NCBI RefSeq assembly: GCF_000716595.1
Contig: NZ_JNXC01000012.1
Span: 1 to 64,000, forward strand
Length of the DNA: 64,000 nt
Direction: 5' to 3'
Source of the DNA: Saccharothrix sp. NRRL B-16314
GTDB lineage: Bacteria > Actinomycetota > Actinomycetes > Mycobacteriales > Pseudonocardiaceae
Shown: positions 31,319 through 41,579 of the stretch, piece after piece
Numbering within the stretch: the first letter of the stretch is position 1
Layout of the letters: every line of letters begins with the position of its first letter
Made by a program: the position numbers and the translations under genes
Notes under the pieces: model-generated
The model's database searches: none
What the model was told of the DNA's origin: nothing
The model's input: only the letters and a program-made list of their open reading frames with translations

Positions 31319-31972
31319 ATGAACCTCCATGACGTCCAGCAGGAGGAGCCGGCCGAGCACGTCCCCTCCAATCGTCCGGCGATCCTGATCGACATCGGCG
31401 GTGTCCTGGTCCCTGATCACCTCACCGCTGCAGCCGTCGAGTGGGGCACCCGACTCGGAATTCCTCCGCAGGGCTTCCTCAACGCCCTGTTCGGCGAAAA
31501 TGACGACCACGTGCTCATCGGTCGGACCAGCGAAGAGTCCTGGTGGAACATCGTTCGAGACCGGCTCGGCCTCGGCCCGGACCTGATCCACGATATCCGG
31601 GATGATCTCGCGTCCAGGGAGACTTGGGACAGTGCCCTCCTGGAGCGCCTGCGTCGCCTCCGCGGCTTGGCGAAGATCGCCGTCGTCAGCAACGCCTGGC
31701 CACATATGCGTGGCAGGATGGCGACCGCCGGGCTTCTGGACATGGTGGACGCCGTCGTCTTGTCCTGCGAAATCGGGTTCGCGAAGCCCGACCCCCGCAT
31801 CTACGCGGCAGCTCTCCGAAGTGTCGACGCCCGTCCCGCTGATGCCCTCTTCATCGACGACACCCCCGGACACGTCGCCGCCGCAAGGTCACTCGGCATG
31901 TCTGGCCACGTGCACACAAGCACCACGGACACCCTGGCCCGGATCCAGGAGTTCCTGAAACCGGGCCACTGA
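31319..31972 (+). CDS. HAD-superfamily hydrolase
   Basis: A 217-residue haloacid-dehalogenase-type phosphatase. Motif I is AILIDIGGVLV (nucleophile Asp25), motif II VVSNAW, motif III FAKPDPRIY and motif IV LFIDDTPGH. The helical cap lies at ~35-110. The ATG follows GGGAG. Its codons are a little less GC-biased than the neighbours, which may mean later acquisition. Monocistronic; substrate unknown. Confidence 0.82.
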   Translation: MNLHDVQQEEPAEHVPSNRPAILIDIGGVLVPDHLTAAAVEWGTRLGIPPQGFLNALFGENDDHVLIGRTSEESWWNIVRDRLGLGPDLIHDIRDDLASRETWDSALLERLRRLRGLAKIAVVSNAWPHMRGRMATAGLLDMVDAVVLSCEIGFAKPDPRIYAAALRSVDARPADALFIDDTPGHVAAARSLGMSGHVHTSTTDTLARIQEFLKPGH

Positions 31973-32143
31973 GACCGAACGGTGCCGAAACCTCAACTGC
32001 CCGCCAGCCAGAGCGTGATCCACAACTCTTGACAATTGCTCGCCAAGGCGCGGCGACTCGGCCGGCCCACCGGCCACTGACCGGAGTGAAAGCGCACTTA
32101 CAGCCTGTGTCTCATCACGGAAAGAGAGTGTGAGGACAGGTGC

Positions 32144-32851
32144 CTAGCCCAGTGTGCTGACGTAGGCCAATGCGCCCAGCGCGAGGCCGCCGGCGAAGGT
32201 GATCAGGACCGATCGGCCGCTTGGTCTCGGACCGCTCAACGCCGACCGCACTCCGTCCGGCACGAACGCCACGCATAAGCCGACGACGGCGATCACCGAC
32301 GCGACCTCGGTGCCCTTCAGGACCCCCAACGGAAGTAGGCACATCGCGGCTAAGCCCAGGGCGCGCACCGGCCCGAATTCGCCGGTTCGGTAAGCGGCGA
32401 ACGCCAGCACCAGCCAGCCGGACAGGATCGTGAACGACAGGAAGCTGAACAGGTGCACGTTCTGGTACGACTCGCTGACCAGCTCGGTGGCTGACTCCAC
32501 GCCCCGGTGTTGCACCAGACCGTGCGCGGCCTGGTCGATTCCGCTGTGGAACACGCGCTCGAAGAGGCCGACGAGCACCAGGCCGGCACCCCAGGCCGCG
32601 AGGAGCGGCCGGGTTCTCGCGATTCGGTGCGTCAACCCCACTACGGCGGGGGCCAGCAGCACGGTCCCGGCGATGAACGCGGTGTGCGCGGTGGTCATCA
32701 GGGTGGGATGGGTGGCGACGGCGGCCAACTGCTGGGGGAAGAAGTAGTGGAAGGGCCACCGCAGCAGGACCGCGACCAGGAGCAGCACCGGGCCGAAGAC
32801 CATCGCGGTCGCGGTGAGCCGGCGGCCGGGGAAGGTGCAGTGGGGTGTCAT
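32144..32851 (-). CDS. Multi-pass membrane protein of unknown function
   Basis: A 235-residue integral membrane protein with about six hydrophobic helices (AMVFGPVLLLVAVLLRW, LMTTAHTAFIAGTVLLAPAV, LAAWGAGLVLVGLFER, LFSFLSFTILSGWLVLAFA, GLAAMCLLPLGVLKG, VLITFAGGLALGALAYV). His residues near helix ends (ERVFHSGIDQAAHGL) are the only conspicuous polar feature. No family recognised. It is divergent from the aminotransferase gene, with 234 bases between them. Confidence 0.6.
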   Translation of the reverse strand: MTPHCTFPGRRLTATAMVFGPVLLLVAVLLRWPFHYFFPQQLAAVATHPTLMTTAHTAFIAGTVLLAPAVVGLTHRIARTRPLLAAWGAGLVLVGLFERVFHSGIDQAAHGLVQHRGVESATELVSESYQNVHLFSFLSFTILSGWLVLAFAAYRTGEFGPVRALGLAAMCLLPLGVLKGTEVASVIAVVGLCVAFVPDGVRSALSGPRPSGRSVLITFAGGLALGALAYVSTLG

Positions 32852-33085
32852 GGGGATGACTTTGGTGGGTGGGGGTCGGTTTGGGATCGGCCTACGGTCC
32901 GGAATGGAGCGTCAGACCAGGGTCTGATGCCGGCGGCGACCGGGTGACCACGCGGCGAGACGATCAGGTACCTCCTGCGCCGGGACGTGGGCGGACCGCA
33001 GTCTTCTCGGATGCAAGATGAATCCAACGTGGCTCCTACGGGAGATCGCATGGGAAGGTCGAGGCGACGGAGGGGGAACACGACC

Positions 33086-34300
33086 ATGGCGCACCCGAAC
33101 CCAAGTGTCTCCAACCCGCTCGAACGGTTGACGGTCGAGCAGCTGCGTCAACGCACGAGCATGAAGTGGCGCGCGCATCCCCCGGACGTGCTGCCGCTGT
33201 GGGTGGCCGAGATGGACGTACCGCTCGCCGAACCGGTCGCCGACGCGCTGAACCTGGCGGTCGCACGCGGTGACACCGGCTACCCGGCGGTGGATCGCGC
33301 CTACGCAGAGTCGGTAGCCGGGTTCGCGAGGCGTCGTTGGAGCTGGGACGGTCTGGACGTCGAGCGCACGGCGATCGCACCGGACGTGATGCTCGGCATC
33401 GTCGAAGTCCTCAAGCTGATCACCCGGCCCGGCGATGCGGTGGTCGTCAACGCCCCGGTCTACCCGCCGTTCTACGCGTTCGTCACGCACGCCGACCGCC
33501 ACGTCGTCGAGGCGCGGCTCGGTGCGACGGGGCGGATCGACCTGGAAGCCCTCGGCACGGCGTTCGCGTCGGCCCGCAAGGTGGGTGAGCGCGTGGCCTA
33601 CCTGGTGAGCAACCCGCACAACCCGACCGGCGCGGTGCACACTCCGGGCGAGTTGGCGGGCGTCGCCGCGCTCGCGCGAGAGCACGGCGTCCGGGTCGTC
33701 TCGGACGAGATCCACGCTCCGCTGATCCTCGCCGGAGCGGGCTTCACCCCGTACCTCAGCGTCGACGGCGCGGAGGACGCCTTCGCGGTGACGTCGGCTT
33801 CGAAGGCGTGGAACCTCGCCGGGCTGAAGGCGGCGCTCGTGATCGCCGGCTCGGCGGCAGCGGACGACCTCGCACGGATGCCCGAGGAGGTCAGCCACGG
33901 CCCCAGCCACCTCGGCGTGCTCGCGCACACCGCCGCGTTCAACGAGGGCGAGGCGTGGCTCGACGCGCTCCTGGCCGGTCTCTCCGCGAACCGCGACCTG
34001 CTCGGGCAGCTCGTGGCCGAGCACCTGCCCCTCGTCCGCTGCACGCCGCCGGAAGGCACGTACCTGGCCTGGCTCGACTGCCGCTTGCTCGGGCTGGACG
34101 AACCCGGTGGCGAGGACGGCCCCGGCATCGTCACCGAGCTCGCCGGTCCGGCGCGTGCGTTCCTCGACCAGGCGCGCGTGGCGCTCAGCTCCGGGCACGT
34201 CTTCGGCTCCGGCGGAGCCGGTCACGTCCGGTTGAACTTCGCCACGTCGCAGGCCGTCCTCACGGAGGCCATCACCAGGATGGGCAAGGTGCGGGGGTGA
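33086..34300 (+). CDS. MalY/PatB-type PLP aminotransferase or C-S lyase
   Basis: A 404-residue fold-type-I PLP enzyme. The opening [19 protein letters not shown] matches the MalY/PatB cystathionine beta-lyase group, with [39 protein letters not shown] and the PLP lysine in [13 protein letters not shown]. The C-terminal Arg lies in GHVRLNFAT. Likely cleaves cystathionine or other cysteine S-conjugates. The ATG follows GAGGGGG. Convergent with an MFS transporter gene 45 bases on; whether they share a substrate is unknown. Confidence 0.88.
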   Translation: MAHPNPSVSNPLERLTVEQLRQRTSMKWRAHPPDVLPLWVAEMDVPLAEPVADALNLAVARGDTGYPAVDRAYAESVAGFARRRWSWDGLDVERTAIAPDVMLGIVEVLKLITRPGDAVVVNAPVYPPFYAFVTHADRHVVEARLGATGRIDLEALGTAFASARKVGERVAYLVSNPHNPTGAVHTPGELAGVAALAREHGVRVVSDEIHAPLILAGAGFTPYLSVDGAEDAFAVTSASKAWNLAGLKAALVIAGSAAADDLARMPEEVSHGPSHLGVLAHTAAFNEGEAWLDALLAGLSANRDLLGQLVAEHLPLVRCTPPEGTYLAWLDCRLLGLDEPGGEDGPGIVTELAGPARAFLDQARVALSSGHVFGSGGAGHVRLNFATSQAVLTEAITRMGKVRG

Positions 34301-34345
34301 TCCTTCGAGAGGTCATGGCGGACCCGCACAGCGCTGCGCGCCCGC

Positions 34346-35560
34346 CTACGCAGTTCCCGGGGCGCCCGCTGTCTTGTAGCGGGACAGCGCGGCGACCCCC
34401 GCGATCGGTCCGGCGGCGAGCACGACGAGCGCGAACTGCCAGGTGACCAGGGAGGCGAGGACCGGGACGATCTGGATGCTGACGGTCGTCAGCAGGAAGC
34501 CCGAGGCGGTTTGGGCGGTCAGCGCGGTCCCTGCGTGCGGCCCGTCGACGACTTCACTGAGCATCGTGGAGAACACGCCGGAGTCGGCGATCACCGACGC
34601 ACCCCACACCATCGCGAAGACGAATAGAACGGCGGGGCCGGCCACGAAGGCCAACGGCGAGAGCAGGCAGCACGTCCCGCTGACGGCGAGCGCGGCGGTG
34701 GCGGTCCGGGATCGTCCGAGCCGGTCGGCGGCCCACCCGCCGATGAGGCATCCGGCGACCCCCGCGACACCGATCGCCAGGAACGTCGCGATGCTCGTCG
34801 TCCGGCCGCCGAGGTTGCTCTCGCGCACCGCGATGGCGCCGAACAGCGGCAGCCAGGTCCAGAGGGCGTACAGCTCCCACATGTGCCCGAGGTAGCCGAA
34901 GTTGATGAGCCTCGGCCGTCGTTCGCGGAACATCTTCACGACGTACGCGGGGTCGGGGATGAACGCGGCCTTGGTGAGGTACGGGCCGCTTCGCACGAGG
35001 GTCGCGGACAGCAGCGCCGCGATGACGGTCGTCGACGCCGCGGCGGTCATGAGGAGGCGCCAGTTCCAGTCGATCGTGCCGATGATGTGCGGCAGGGCCG
35101 ATCCGAGCGTGAGTGCGCCGATCAGCACGCCCAGCGAACGTCCGCGGCTCTCGCGAGGGGCCCACGACGCCATGAGCTTCATGCCGACCGGGTACACGCC
35201 TGCGAGGAAGACGCCTGTTGCGAAGCGCAGCGGCACCGCGAGGGCGAGGCCGTCGGCGAGCCAGGCGAACGCGAGGGTGAACCCCGCCGCACCGGTGGCG
35301 CTGAGGGCGAGCAGGGCGTGAGCCGGCATCCGGTCGGCGAGGTTCAGGGCGGCGGAGGCGACCGCACCGACGACGAACCCGAGCTGCGTCGAGACGGTCA
35401 GCCACACGGCCGCGGTGAGGCTGATCCGCCATTCCGCTTGCAGTGACGGCACGACCGCCGAGGCCGAGAACCAGGTCGCCAGGCCCAGCACCTGGACGGC
35501 CGCGATCAGGCTGAGCTGGAGACGGGGCGTCCCGAGCGCCGAGGGCGAGGACTCGTTCAC
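34346..35560 (-). CDS. MFS transporter
   Basis: A 404-residue major facilitator with about twelve helices. Loop 2-3 carries LADRMPAHALLAL rather than a full GxxxDRxGRR motif, while the second half has GGWAADRLGRSRTA. The cytoplasmic centre is FRERRPRLINFGYLG. Substrate unknown; a drug or metabolite exporter is the usual label for this type. The GTG start is supported by AAGGAGAT six bases upstream. Confidence 0.85.
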   Translation of the reverse strand: MNESSPSALGTPRLQLSLIAAVQVLGLATWFSASAVVPSLQAEWRISLTAAVWLTVSTQLGFVVGAVASAALNLADRMPAHALLALSATGAAGFTLAFAWLADGLALAVPLRFATGVFLAGVYPVGMKLMASWAPRESRGRSLGVLIGALTLGSALPHIIGTIDWNWRLLMTAAASTTVIAALLSATLVRSGPYLTKAAFIPDPAYVVKMFRERRPRLINFGYLGHMWELYALWTWLPLFGAIAVRESNLGGRTTSIATFLAIGVAGVAGCLIGGWAADRLGRSRTATAALAVSGTCCLLSPLAFVAGPAVLFVFAMVWGASVIADSGVFSTMLSEVVDGPHAGTALTAQTASGFLLTTVSIQIVPVLASLVTWQFALVVLAAGPIAGVAALSRYKTAGAPGTA

Positions 35561-35861
35561 CCGATCTCCTTCCGGCCGGCGTCACGGGCGCGGGTGCTCG
35601 CGCCGGTCGCACGCTGTATCCAACATGAATGCCGGGCTTGGGTTCATCGGGGTTCATCGGGTTCCGCGGGAGACGCTGGCCCGTCGTACCGTGCGGGCCT
35701 CGTCGAATCCACGACCGCCGGCGGTTCCTGCTGCTCAGCCACGGCGACGCGGACTCCTCGCGTCGGCACCTCGGTGAGACCTGCGGCCTGCGCGGGCGTC
35801 ACCGCGTGTAGGCCGCCCGAACACGGGTAGTCGGCGTGGGACTGCCGACGAGGAGGCGCCC

Positions 35862-38120
35862 GTGGACCCGATCAAGCCCGCCAAGGTCGTGAAGGAAGCC
35901 CTGGAGAAGGCGGTCGAGAAGGTCGCCGACCTGGTCACGCCGCCTGCCCCGGGCAAACCCGCCGCCGCACCGCCACCGGTGGAACCGCCGAAACGGCCGC
36001 AGGGCCCGCTGCCCCGCAAACCCGACCAGGCGTCCCCGGCGACGCGGACCGCCACCGGCGCGGAAACCGGGGCCGCCGCGGACACCCGTGGCCAGCAGGC
36101 CGAATACCTCACCACCGCCCAGGGCGCACGCCTGTACGACACCGACCACTCGCTCAAAGCCGGTGAACGCGGCCCGACGCTGCTCCAGGACCACCACCTG
36201 CGGGAGAAGATCACCCACTTCGACCACGAAAGAATCCCCGAACGGGTGGTCCACGCGAGAGGTGCGGCGGCACACGGCGTGTTCGTCGGCTACGGCACCG
36301 CAACGCAGGTGTGCAAAGCGGGTTTCCTGGCCGAAGGCGTGTCCACCCCGGTCTTCACCCGGTTCTCCACGGTCGTGGGCTCGCGCGGTTCGGCGGACAC
36401 GGTGCGCGACACCCGCGGTTTCGCCACGAAGTTCTACACCGCGGAGGGCACGTTCGACCTGGTGGGCAACAACATCCCGGTGTTCTTCATCCAGGACGGC
36501 ATCAAGTTCCCCGACGTCATCCACGCCGTCAAACCGCACCCTGACCGCGAGATCCCGCAGGCGCAGAGCGCGCACGACACGTTCTGGGACTTCGTGTCCC
36601 TGCACACCGAAGCCACCCACCACCTGTTCTGGCACCTGTCCGACCGGGGCATCCCGCGCTCCTTCCGGATGATGGAGGGCTTCGGCGTCCACACGTTCCG
36701 CCTGGTCGACGCCGAGGGCGGCACCACGCTGGCCAAGTTCCACTGGAAGCCCAAGCTGGGCGTGCACTCCCTGGTGTGGGAGGAGGCGCAGCTCATCAAC
36801 GGCATCGACCCGGACTTCCACCGCCGCGACCTGGCCGACGCCATCGAGTCCGGCGCGTTCCCGCAGTGGGAGCTGGGCATCCAGGTCTTCCCGGACACGC
36901 CGGAGCAGACGTTCGAGGGCGTCGACCTGCTCGACCCCACCAAGATCGTGCCCGAGGAGCTGGCGCCGGTGCAGCCGATCGGCATGCTCACGCTCAACCG
37001 CAACCCGACGAACTTCTTCGCCGAGACCGAGCAGGTCGCGTTCCACGTCGGCCACCTGCCGCCGGGCATCGACGTCACCGACGACCCGCTGCTGCACGCC
37101 CGCCTGTTCTCCTACCTCGACACCCAGATCACCCGATTGGGTGGACCGAACTTCGCGCAGATCCCGATCAACCGGCCGCACGCGCCGGTCAACGACATGC
37201 TGCGCGACGGGTTCCACCAGCACGCGGTGCAGAGTGGTGTCGCGCCGTACAAGCCGAACACGCTGGACGGCGGCTGCCCGTTCATGGCAGGTGCCGACGT
37301 CGGCGCGTACGTCGAGGTCGCCCAGCCGGTGGCCCAGTCGGTCAGGCGGCGCGAGGCTCCCGCGTCGTTCGCCGACCACTTCACCCAGCCTCGCCTGTTC
37401 TACCGCAGCCTGAGCCCCGTGGAGCGCGACCACGTGGTGCGGGCGTTCACGTTCGAGCTGGGCAAGTGCTACGAGCAGGCGATCCGGGAGCGCGCGCTGC
37501 GGGTGCTGGCCAACGTCGACGCCGAACTGTGCGCGCAGGTGGCCGCCGGTCTCGGCCTGCCCGCGCCGCGAGCCGCGGAACCGGTCGGCGAGGTGACGCC
37601 GAGCCCCGCCCTGTCGCAGATCGGGCAGGTGTGGCCGACCGACGGCCGGACCATCGGCATCGTGGTCGACGCGGAGAACCCGGCGAGCTTCGCCGGGCTG
37701 CACGAACTGCGCCAGGCGATCACCGCCGCCGGCATCACGCCGCTGGTCATCGCCGCCCGCGGCGGGCAGTTGGAGGACGGGCTGGAAGCGCAGCGGACGT
37801 TCTTCACCGCCCGCTCGGTCGAGTTCGACGCCCTGCTGCTGGCCGCCGCGCCGCCGCCCGCCCGGGACGCGCTGCCGAGCCGTGACGACAACGCCGCCGT
37901 CGACCCGCGCGTGGTGCTGATGATCGAGGAGTGCTACCGGCACGCCAAGGCGATCGGCGCGTGGGGTGACGGCCCGACCGCGCTGCTGGAGGCCCGGGTG
38001 CCGCCGGACGACCTCGGCGTCGTGGTCGGCGACACACCGGCCGGCGTGTTCCGGCAGGTCCGGGAACTCCTCGGCACCCACCGCGTGTGGGACAGGTTCC
38101 CCACCACGATCGCAAGGTGA
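35862..38120 (+). CDS. katE: Large-subunit (clade 2, HPII-type) catalase
   Basis: A 752-residue haem catalase that converts hydrogen peroxide to water and oxygen. A Lys/Pro/Ala-rich N-terminal extension (~1-80) is longer than usual. The catalytic His is in RVVHARGAAAHG (~130), the distal Asn in GNNIPVFFIQDG and the proximal haem Tyr in ARLFSYLDTQITR. The C-terminal ~150 residues form the flavodoxin-like domain typical of HPII (DGRTIGIVVDAENPASF...), and length fits clade 2. GTG start with GAGGAGG upstream. Monocistronic; probably a stress- or stationary-phase gene. Confidence 0.96.
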   Translation: MDPIKPAKVVKEALEKAVEKVADLVTPPAPGKPAAAPPPVEPPKRPQGPLPRKPDQASPATRTATGAETGAAADTRGQQAEYLTTAQGARLYDTDHSLKAGERGPTLLQDHHLREKITHFDHERIPERVVHARGAAAHGVFVGYGTATQVCKAGFLAEGVSTPVFTRFSTVVGSRGSADTVRDTRGFATKFYTAEGTFDLVGNNIPVFFIQDGIKFPDVIHAVKPHPDREIPQAQSAHDTFWDFVSLHTEATHHLFWHLSDRGIPRSFRMMEGFGVHTFRLVDAEGGTTLAKFHWKPKLGVHSLVWEEAQLINGIDPDFHRRDLADAIESGAFPQWELGIQVFPDTPEQTFEGVDLLDPTKIVPEELAPVQPIGMLTLNRNPTNFFAETEQVAFHVGHLPPGIDVTDDPLLHARLFSYLDTQITRLGGPNFAQIPINRPHAPVNDMLRDGFHQHAVQSGVAPYKPNTLDGGCPFMAGADVGAYVEVAQPVAQSVRRREAPASFADHFTQPRLFYRSLSPVERDHVVRAFTFELGKCYEQAIRERALRVLANVDAELCAQVAAGLGLPAPRAAEPVGEVTPSPALSQIGQVWPTDGRTIGIVVDAENPASFAGLHELRQAITAAGITPLVIAARGGQLEDGLEAQRTFFTARSVEFDALLLAAAPPPARDALPSRDDNAAVDPRVVLMIEECYRHAKAIGAWGDGPTALLEARVPPDDLGVVVGDTPAGVFRQVRELLGTHRVWDRFPTTIAR

Positions 38121-38174
38121 TCGTAAGGTCCCCACTGGTCCAAACGGATCGCCGGAGGCGGGGGACCGGCCAGA

Positions 38175-38441
38175 ATGCAGCGGGTGAACGACCAGGCGCC
38201 GGCCGACGGGGACGCGGCCGGCGCCACCGTCCCGAGCCCTCTGCCGAGAAAGCCCATAGTGACCGCCATTCCCGGGGACCGCGACGCCTCGACCCTCGTG
38301 CTGATCTGCGACCACTGCGGTCGCACCTACCCGGACCCGAGTCCCGAGTGGGCGGGCCTGTGGCAGGCCGCCACCGCCGACGGCTGGGGCGGTCGGGGCA
38401 GACCCGTCGGACCGCACCGGTGCCAGGTGTGCGCCGCCTGA
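38175..38441 (+). CDS. Small zinc-ribbon-like protein
   Basis: An 88-residue protein whose second half carries CDHC (~45) and CQVC at the end, a likely four-Cys zinc site, around DPSPEWAGLWQAATADGWGG. The N-terminal ~30 residues are low-complexity. The ATG at the left edge is preceded by a GGCGGGGG run; a GTG at 38259 would remove the disordered part. It follows katE by 54 bases and could be cotranscribed. No function recognised. Confidence 0.6.
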   Translation: MQRVNDQAPADGDAAGATVPSPLPRKPIVTAIPGDRDASTLVLICDHCGRTYPDPSPEWAGLWQAATADGWGGRGRPVGPHRCQVCAA

Positions 38442-38451
38442 ACCGCGAGCG

Positions 38452-40599
38452 TCAGCAGGCCGGGCACAGGCCGAAGGTCGCCCGGTACGCTTCCGGGTCC
38501 GGCGGGGCGACCACCTGGTGCGTCTGCGCCCCGCGGTCCGACCAGCCCAGGAACTCGAACGGCCGGCCGCGCTGATCCGTCTGCGGGCTGGGCGCGCTGA
38601 CCGAGTTGGCCGACCCGACGATCACCGTGCGGCTGAACGGCGTGGTCGACGACGTGCTGCCCACGCTGAGCCGCAACCCGGCCGGGCTGGACGAGAAGGT
38701 CAGGTCCACCGTCAGCGGGTCGAGCCGCACCTTGGTGCTCGCCGCGCGGCCCGACGAGTCCGCGGCGGTCAGCGTCAGCTCCAGGTGCGACGGGTGCCCG
38801 TGGTCAGGCGCCACGAACGAGCCCGACGACACGCCCGGGTAGTTCTCCACCACGTGTTCGTGGCACGAGCCCTCGGTCGCGCAGTGCTGGATGCCCAGCC
38901 GCCAGCTCAGCGCGGACGCGGGCAGCGGACCGTCCTGCGGGTCGGTGGCGTGCCCGCTGAACGGCACCCGCTGGCCGACGACCCAGCGCAGCGCGGCCGT
39001 CGGGTCGTCGATCACCGGAACCGGGTCCTCCGCGACCTGTGTGCCGACGCGGGTCGAGGCCGCCGAGATCGAGCCACCGGACGCTGTGACGACGGCGGCC
39101 GGCGCGGCTCCGGCGTTGCCCTGGTAGCTCACCCGGCGCAGCTCGCCCGTGCTGAAGGCGAGGTAGAACAGGTCGCCGCCAGGTCCCATGACGACATGCA
39201 CCGGAACATTCGCACCGGTCACGAAGGGCACCAGCTTGGCAGGGTCGGGCCGCCCGCCGGTGGTGCGCATCGCCCAGATGCAGCCGCGCGAGCTGTCCGC
39301 GAAGAACAACGCGCCCTCGTAAGCGGACGGGTAGTCGCTGGACGACTCGAACGCGATGCCGGAGATGGACGACCCGCCGGTGGGGCACGGATCGTTCGCC
39401 ACGACCTTCGCCGAGTGGTCGTACGCGTAGTAGGGCGCGGTCTGACCGCCGCCGGCGTACAGCGATTCGCACAGGTTCAGACCGGCGTCGTCGTAGCCGC
39501 TCTGCGGAGCCGGTCCTTCGATGCAGGGCCAGCCGAAGTTCTCCGCGGTCGCGTCCCGCGTGTCGGCGATGCGGTCGATCTCCTCCCAGTTGGTCCAGCC
39601 GACGTCAGCCGCCCACAGCTCGGTGGTGTCCGGCCGGAACGCGAACCGGAACGGGTTGCGCATCCCGTACGCCGTCACCCGCCGTGCGTTGGCGTCGGTG
39701 CTAGCGGCGAACGGGTTGTCGGGCAGGCCCGCGCCGCTGTCCGGGTCGACGCGGATGATCGTGCCGTCGAGGGACGCCGGTTCACCGGCCGGGCGGCGGA
39801 GTGACTGTGACCGAAGAGCGCCGCCGCGCGCGGTGGGCGTGGTCAGCGACGTGCCGGGCGAGGGCGGGTCCGCGCACGGGTTCCCCACTTGGCCGTAGTC
39901 GGCGAAGTTGTAGCTCGCGCCGTCACCGCCGCTGGCGTAGAGCGCTCCGTCCGGCCCGAACGAGAGGGCGCCCGCGGAGTGGCTGGGGAACTGCTGGCAC
40001 CAGTCGGTGATCAGCGGCTGCTCGGCCGTGGCCGTGCCGCCCCCGCCCATGGTCAGCTTGGAGAGCCGGCTGGTGACCACGCAGCCCTGGTCGGTCGCGC
40101 CTGGTGGGGTCGGGCACGTGTCACCCCATCGGGGCGCTGTACCGCCGGGCACGGCGTCGTGCGTGTAGTGGGCGTAGACGTACGGGCGGGCCGGGAAGCG
40201 CGGGTCCACCGCCAAGCCCAGCAGGCCGCGGTCCCAGAAGTCGTGGGTCTGCGTGCGCAGGTCGGCGAACACGGTGGCGGTGGGGTCGGCGAGGGAGTCG
40301 AACACCTTGACGATGCCGCTCTTCTCGGCGATGAACACCCGGCCGTCCGGTGCGAACGCCGTCGCGGTGGGGCTGCTGAGGCCGCCGATCGCGAGGGCGT
40401 CCCTGAACCCGATCGGCACCGCTGTCGGGAGCGGCACGCCTGCCGGGTGTGGCAAGGCGGTCGGTAGTGGCACTGCGGTCGGGACTGGCACGGCGGTCGC
40501 GGTAGGCGTGAGCGCCACCATTGAGGAGGCAACCACGAGGGCCGCGGCGGCCATGCGTCCGGATCGGTGGGGAAGTGGTTCCCGTCGGAATGGTCGCAT
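38452..40599 (-). CDS. Secreted PQQ-type soluble sugar (sorbosone) dehydrogenase-like protein
   Basis: A 715-residue exported protein: signal peptide (MAAAALVVASSMVALTPTATA), a Pro-rich repeat (VPVPTAVPLPTALPHPAG), a six-bladed beta-propeller of the glucose/sorbosone dehydrogenase family (~65-460; SPTATAFAPDGRVFIAEKSG, DRGLLGLAVDPRFP, YGMRNPFRFAFRPDT, NWEEIDRI, NFGWPCIEG) and a ~230-residue C-terminal beta-rich region that may bind polysaccharide. Related enzymes oxidise aldoses with PQQ as cofactor; some LPMO-linked fungal and bacterial members pass electrons on. The C-terminus ends CPAC. ATG start with an AGAGAG upstream. Confidence 0.85.
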   Translation of the reverse strand: MRPFRREPLPHRSGRMAAAALVVASSMVALTPTATAVPVPTAVPLPTALPHPAGVPLPTAVPIGFRDALAIGGLSSPTATAFAPDGRVFIAEKSGIVKVFDSLADPTATVFADLRTQTHDFWDRGLLGLAVDPRFPARPYVYAHYTHDAVPGGTAPRWGDTCPTPPGATDQGCVVTSRLSKLTMGGGGTATAEQPLITDWCQQFPSHSAGALSFGPDGALYASGGDGASYNFADYGQVGNPCADPPSPGTSLTTPTARGGALRSQSLRRPAGEPASLDGTIIRVDPDSGAGLPDNPFAASTDANARRVTAYGMRNPFRFAFRPDTTELWAADVGWTNWEEIDRIADTRDATAENFGWPCIEGPAPQSGYDDAGLNLCESLYAGGGQTAPYYAYDHSAKVVANDPCPTGGSSISGIAFESSSDYPSAYEGALFFADSSRGCIWAMRTTGGRPDPAKLVPFVTGANVPVHVVMGPGGDLFYLAFSTGELRRVSYQGNAGAAPAAVVTASGGSISAASTRVGTQVAEDPVPVIDDPTAALRWVVGQRVPFSGHATDPQDGPLPASALSWRLGIQHCATEGSCHEHVVENYPGVSSGSFVAPDHGHPSHLELTLTAADSSGRAASTKVRLDPLTVDLTFSSSPAGLRLSVGSTSSTTPFSRTVIVGSANSVSAPSPQTDQRGRPFEFLGWSDRGAQTHQVVAPPDPEAYRATFGLCPAC

Positions 40600-40700
40600 G
40601 GTCCGGTCTGCTCTCTTCGTGACACTTTCGTGTTAGCACGTAAGGATTACGCAGGGTGCATGCCCGGATAATTTTCCCACCTGAGGTCGACTACGGCGAC

Positions 40701-41579
40701 TCAGCCGGTCACGGTGTCCTGCTCGGCTTTCACCCGGGTGAGGAGGTACCCGGCCACGGCGGCGAGCGGGAACATCACCACTCCGTACACGGCCGCGGGC
40801 ACGGCGAGCTGCTCGCTGCCCAGCACGGTCACCGCGACCGTGATCGCCAACGTGCTGTTGTGGATGCCGACCTCGAACGCCGAGGCGATCGCCTGCCGCC
40901 GGCCGACCTTCGCCAGCCGGGGGATCAGGTAGCCCGCCGTCAGGCTGCACGCGCAGAACAGCACCGTCACCAGCCCGATGTCGGCGAGGTAGCCGCCGAT
41001 GTTCTCCCGTTCGGCGATGATCGTGCCCGCGATGACGGCCACCAGCACCACCGCCGAGAAGATCCGCACCGGCTTGTCCGCCCGGTCCGCGAACGCGGTC
41101 GACCAGCGGCGCACCAGCATGCCCAGCACCACCGGCACCAGCACGATCGCGAACACCTGCGCGACCTTGCCGAACTCCAACCCCACCGCGCCCTCGGCCG
41201 CCGGCTCGAAGTGGGTCAGCGCGAAGTTGACCACCAGCGGCAGCGTCGCCACCGCGAGCACCGAGTTCACCGCGGTCAGCGTGATGTTCAGCGCGACGTC
41301 ACCGCGGAACAGGTGGCTGAACAGGTTCGCCGTGGTCCCGCCGGGCGACGCGGCAAGCAGCATCATGCCGACGGCCAGCACCGGGTTCAGGCCCAGCAGC
41401 ACGACCAGCCCGAAGCACACCACCGGCAGCAGGACGAGCTGCGTCGCCAGTGCGACCGCCACCGCTCGTGGCTCCCGTGCGATCCGGGCGAAGTCGGCGA
41501 CCGTCAACGACAGCCCGAGCCCGAACATGACCACGGCCAGCGCGACCGGCAGGCCGACGCTCGTCAGGGCGGAGTCCAC
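40701..41579 (-). CDS. BASS-family (bile acid:sodium symporter-like) transporter
   Basis: A 292-residue membrane transporter with about ten helices. The opening VDSALTSVGLPVALAVVMFG and the conserved LLAASPGGTTANLFSHLFRGDVALN segment (cut: LLAASPGGTTANLFSHLFRG) plus FEVGIHNSTLAITVAVTVLG are typical of the BASS family, which carries organic anions with sodium. GTG at 41579 was chosen because AGGTGG precedes it and it matches the family N-terminus; an in-frame GTG at 41666 would add 29 untypical residues. Substrate unknown. Confidence 0.82.
   Translation of the reverse strand: MDSALTSVGLPVALAVVMFGLGLSLTVADFARIAREPRAVAVALATQLVLLPVVCFGLVVLLGLNPVLAVGMMLLAASPGGTTANLFSHLFRGDVALNITLTAVNSVLAVATLPLVVNFALTHFEPAAEGAVGLEFGKVAQVFAIVLVPVVLGMLVRRWSTAFADRADKPVRIFSAVVLVAVIAGTIIAERENIGGYLADIGLVTVLFCACSLTAGYLIPRLAKVGRRQAIASAFEVGIHNSTLAITVAVTVLGSEQLAVPAAVYGVVMFPLAAVAGYLLTRVKAEQDTVTG

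Noticed and set aside
31319..31972. HAD hydrolase as a marker of recent horizontal transfer
   Set aside because: Its GC is only slightly lower than neighbours and there are no mobile-element marks beside it; evidence too weak for a finding.
35799..38417. An 872-codon open frame opposite katE
   Set aside because: It is antisense to a gene with all catalase motifs; long antisense frames are expected in high-GC DNA, and its translation is Arg/Gly/Val-rich with no domain.
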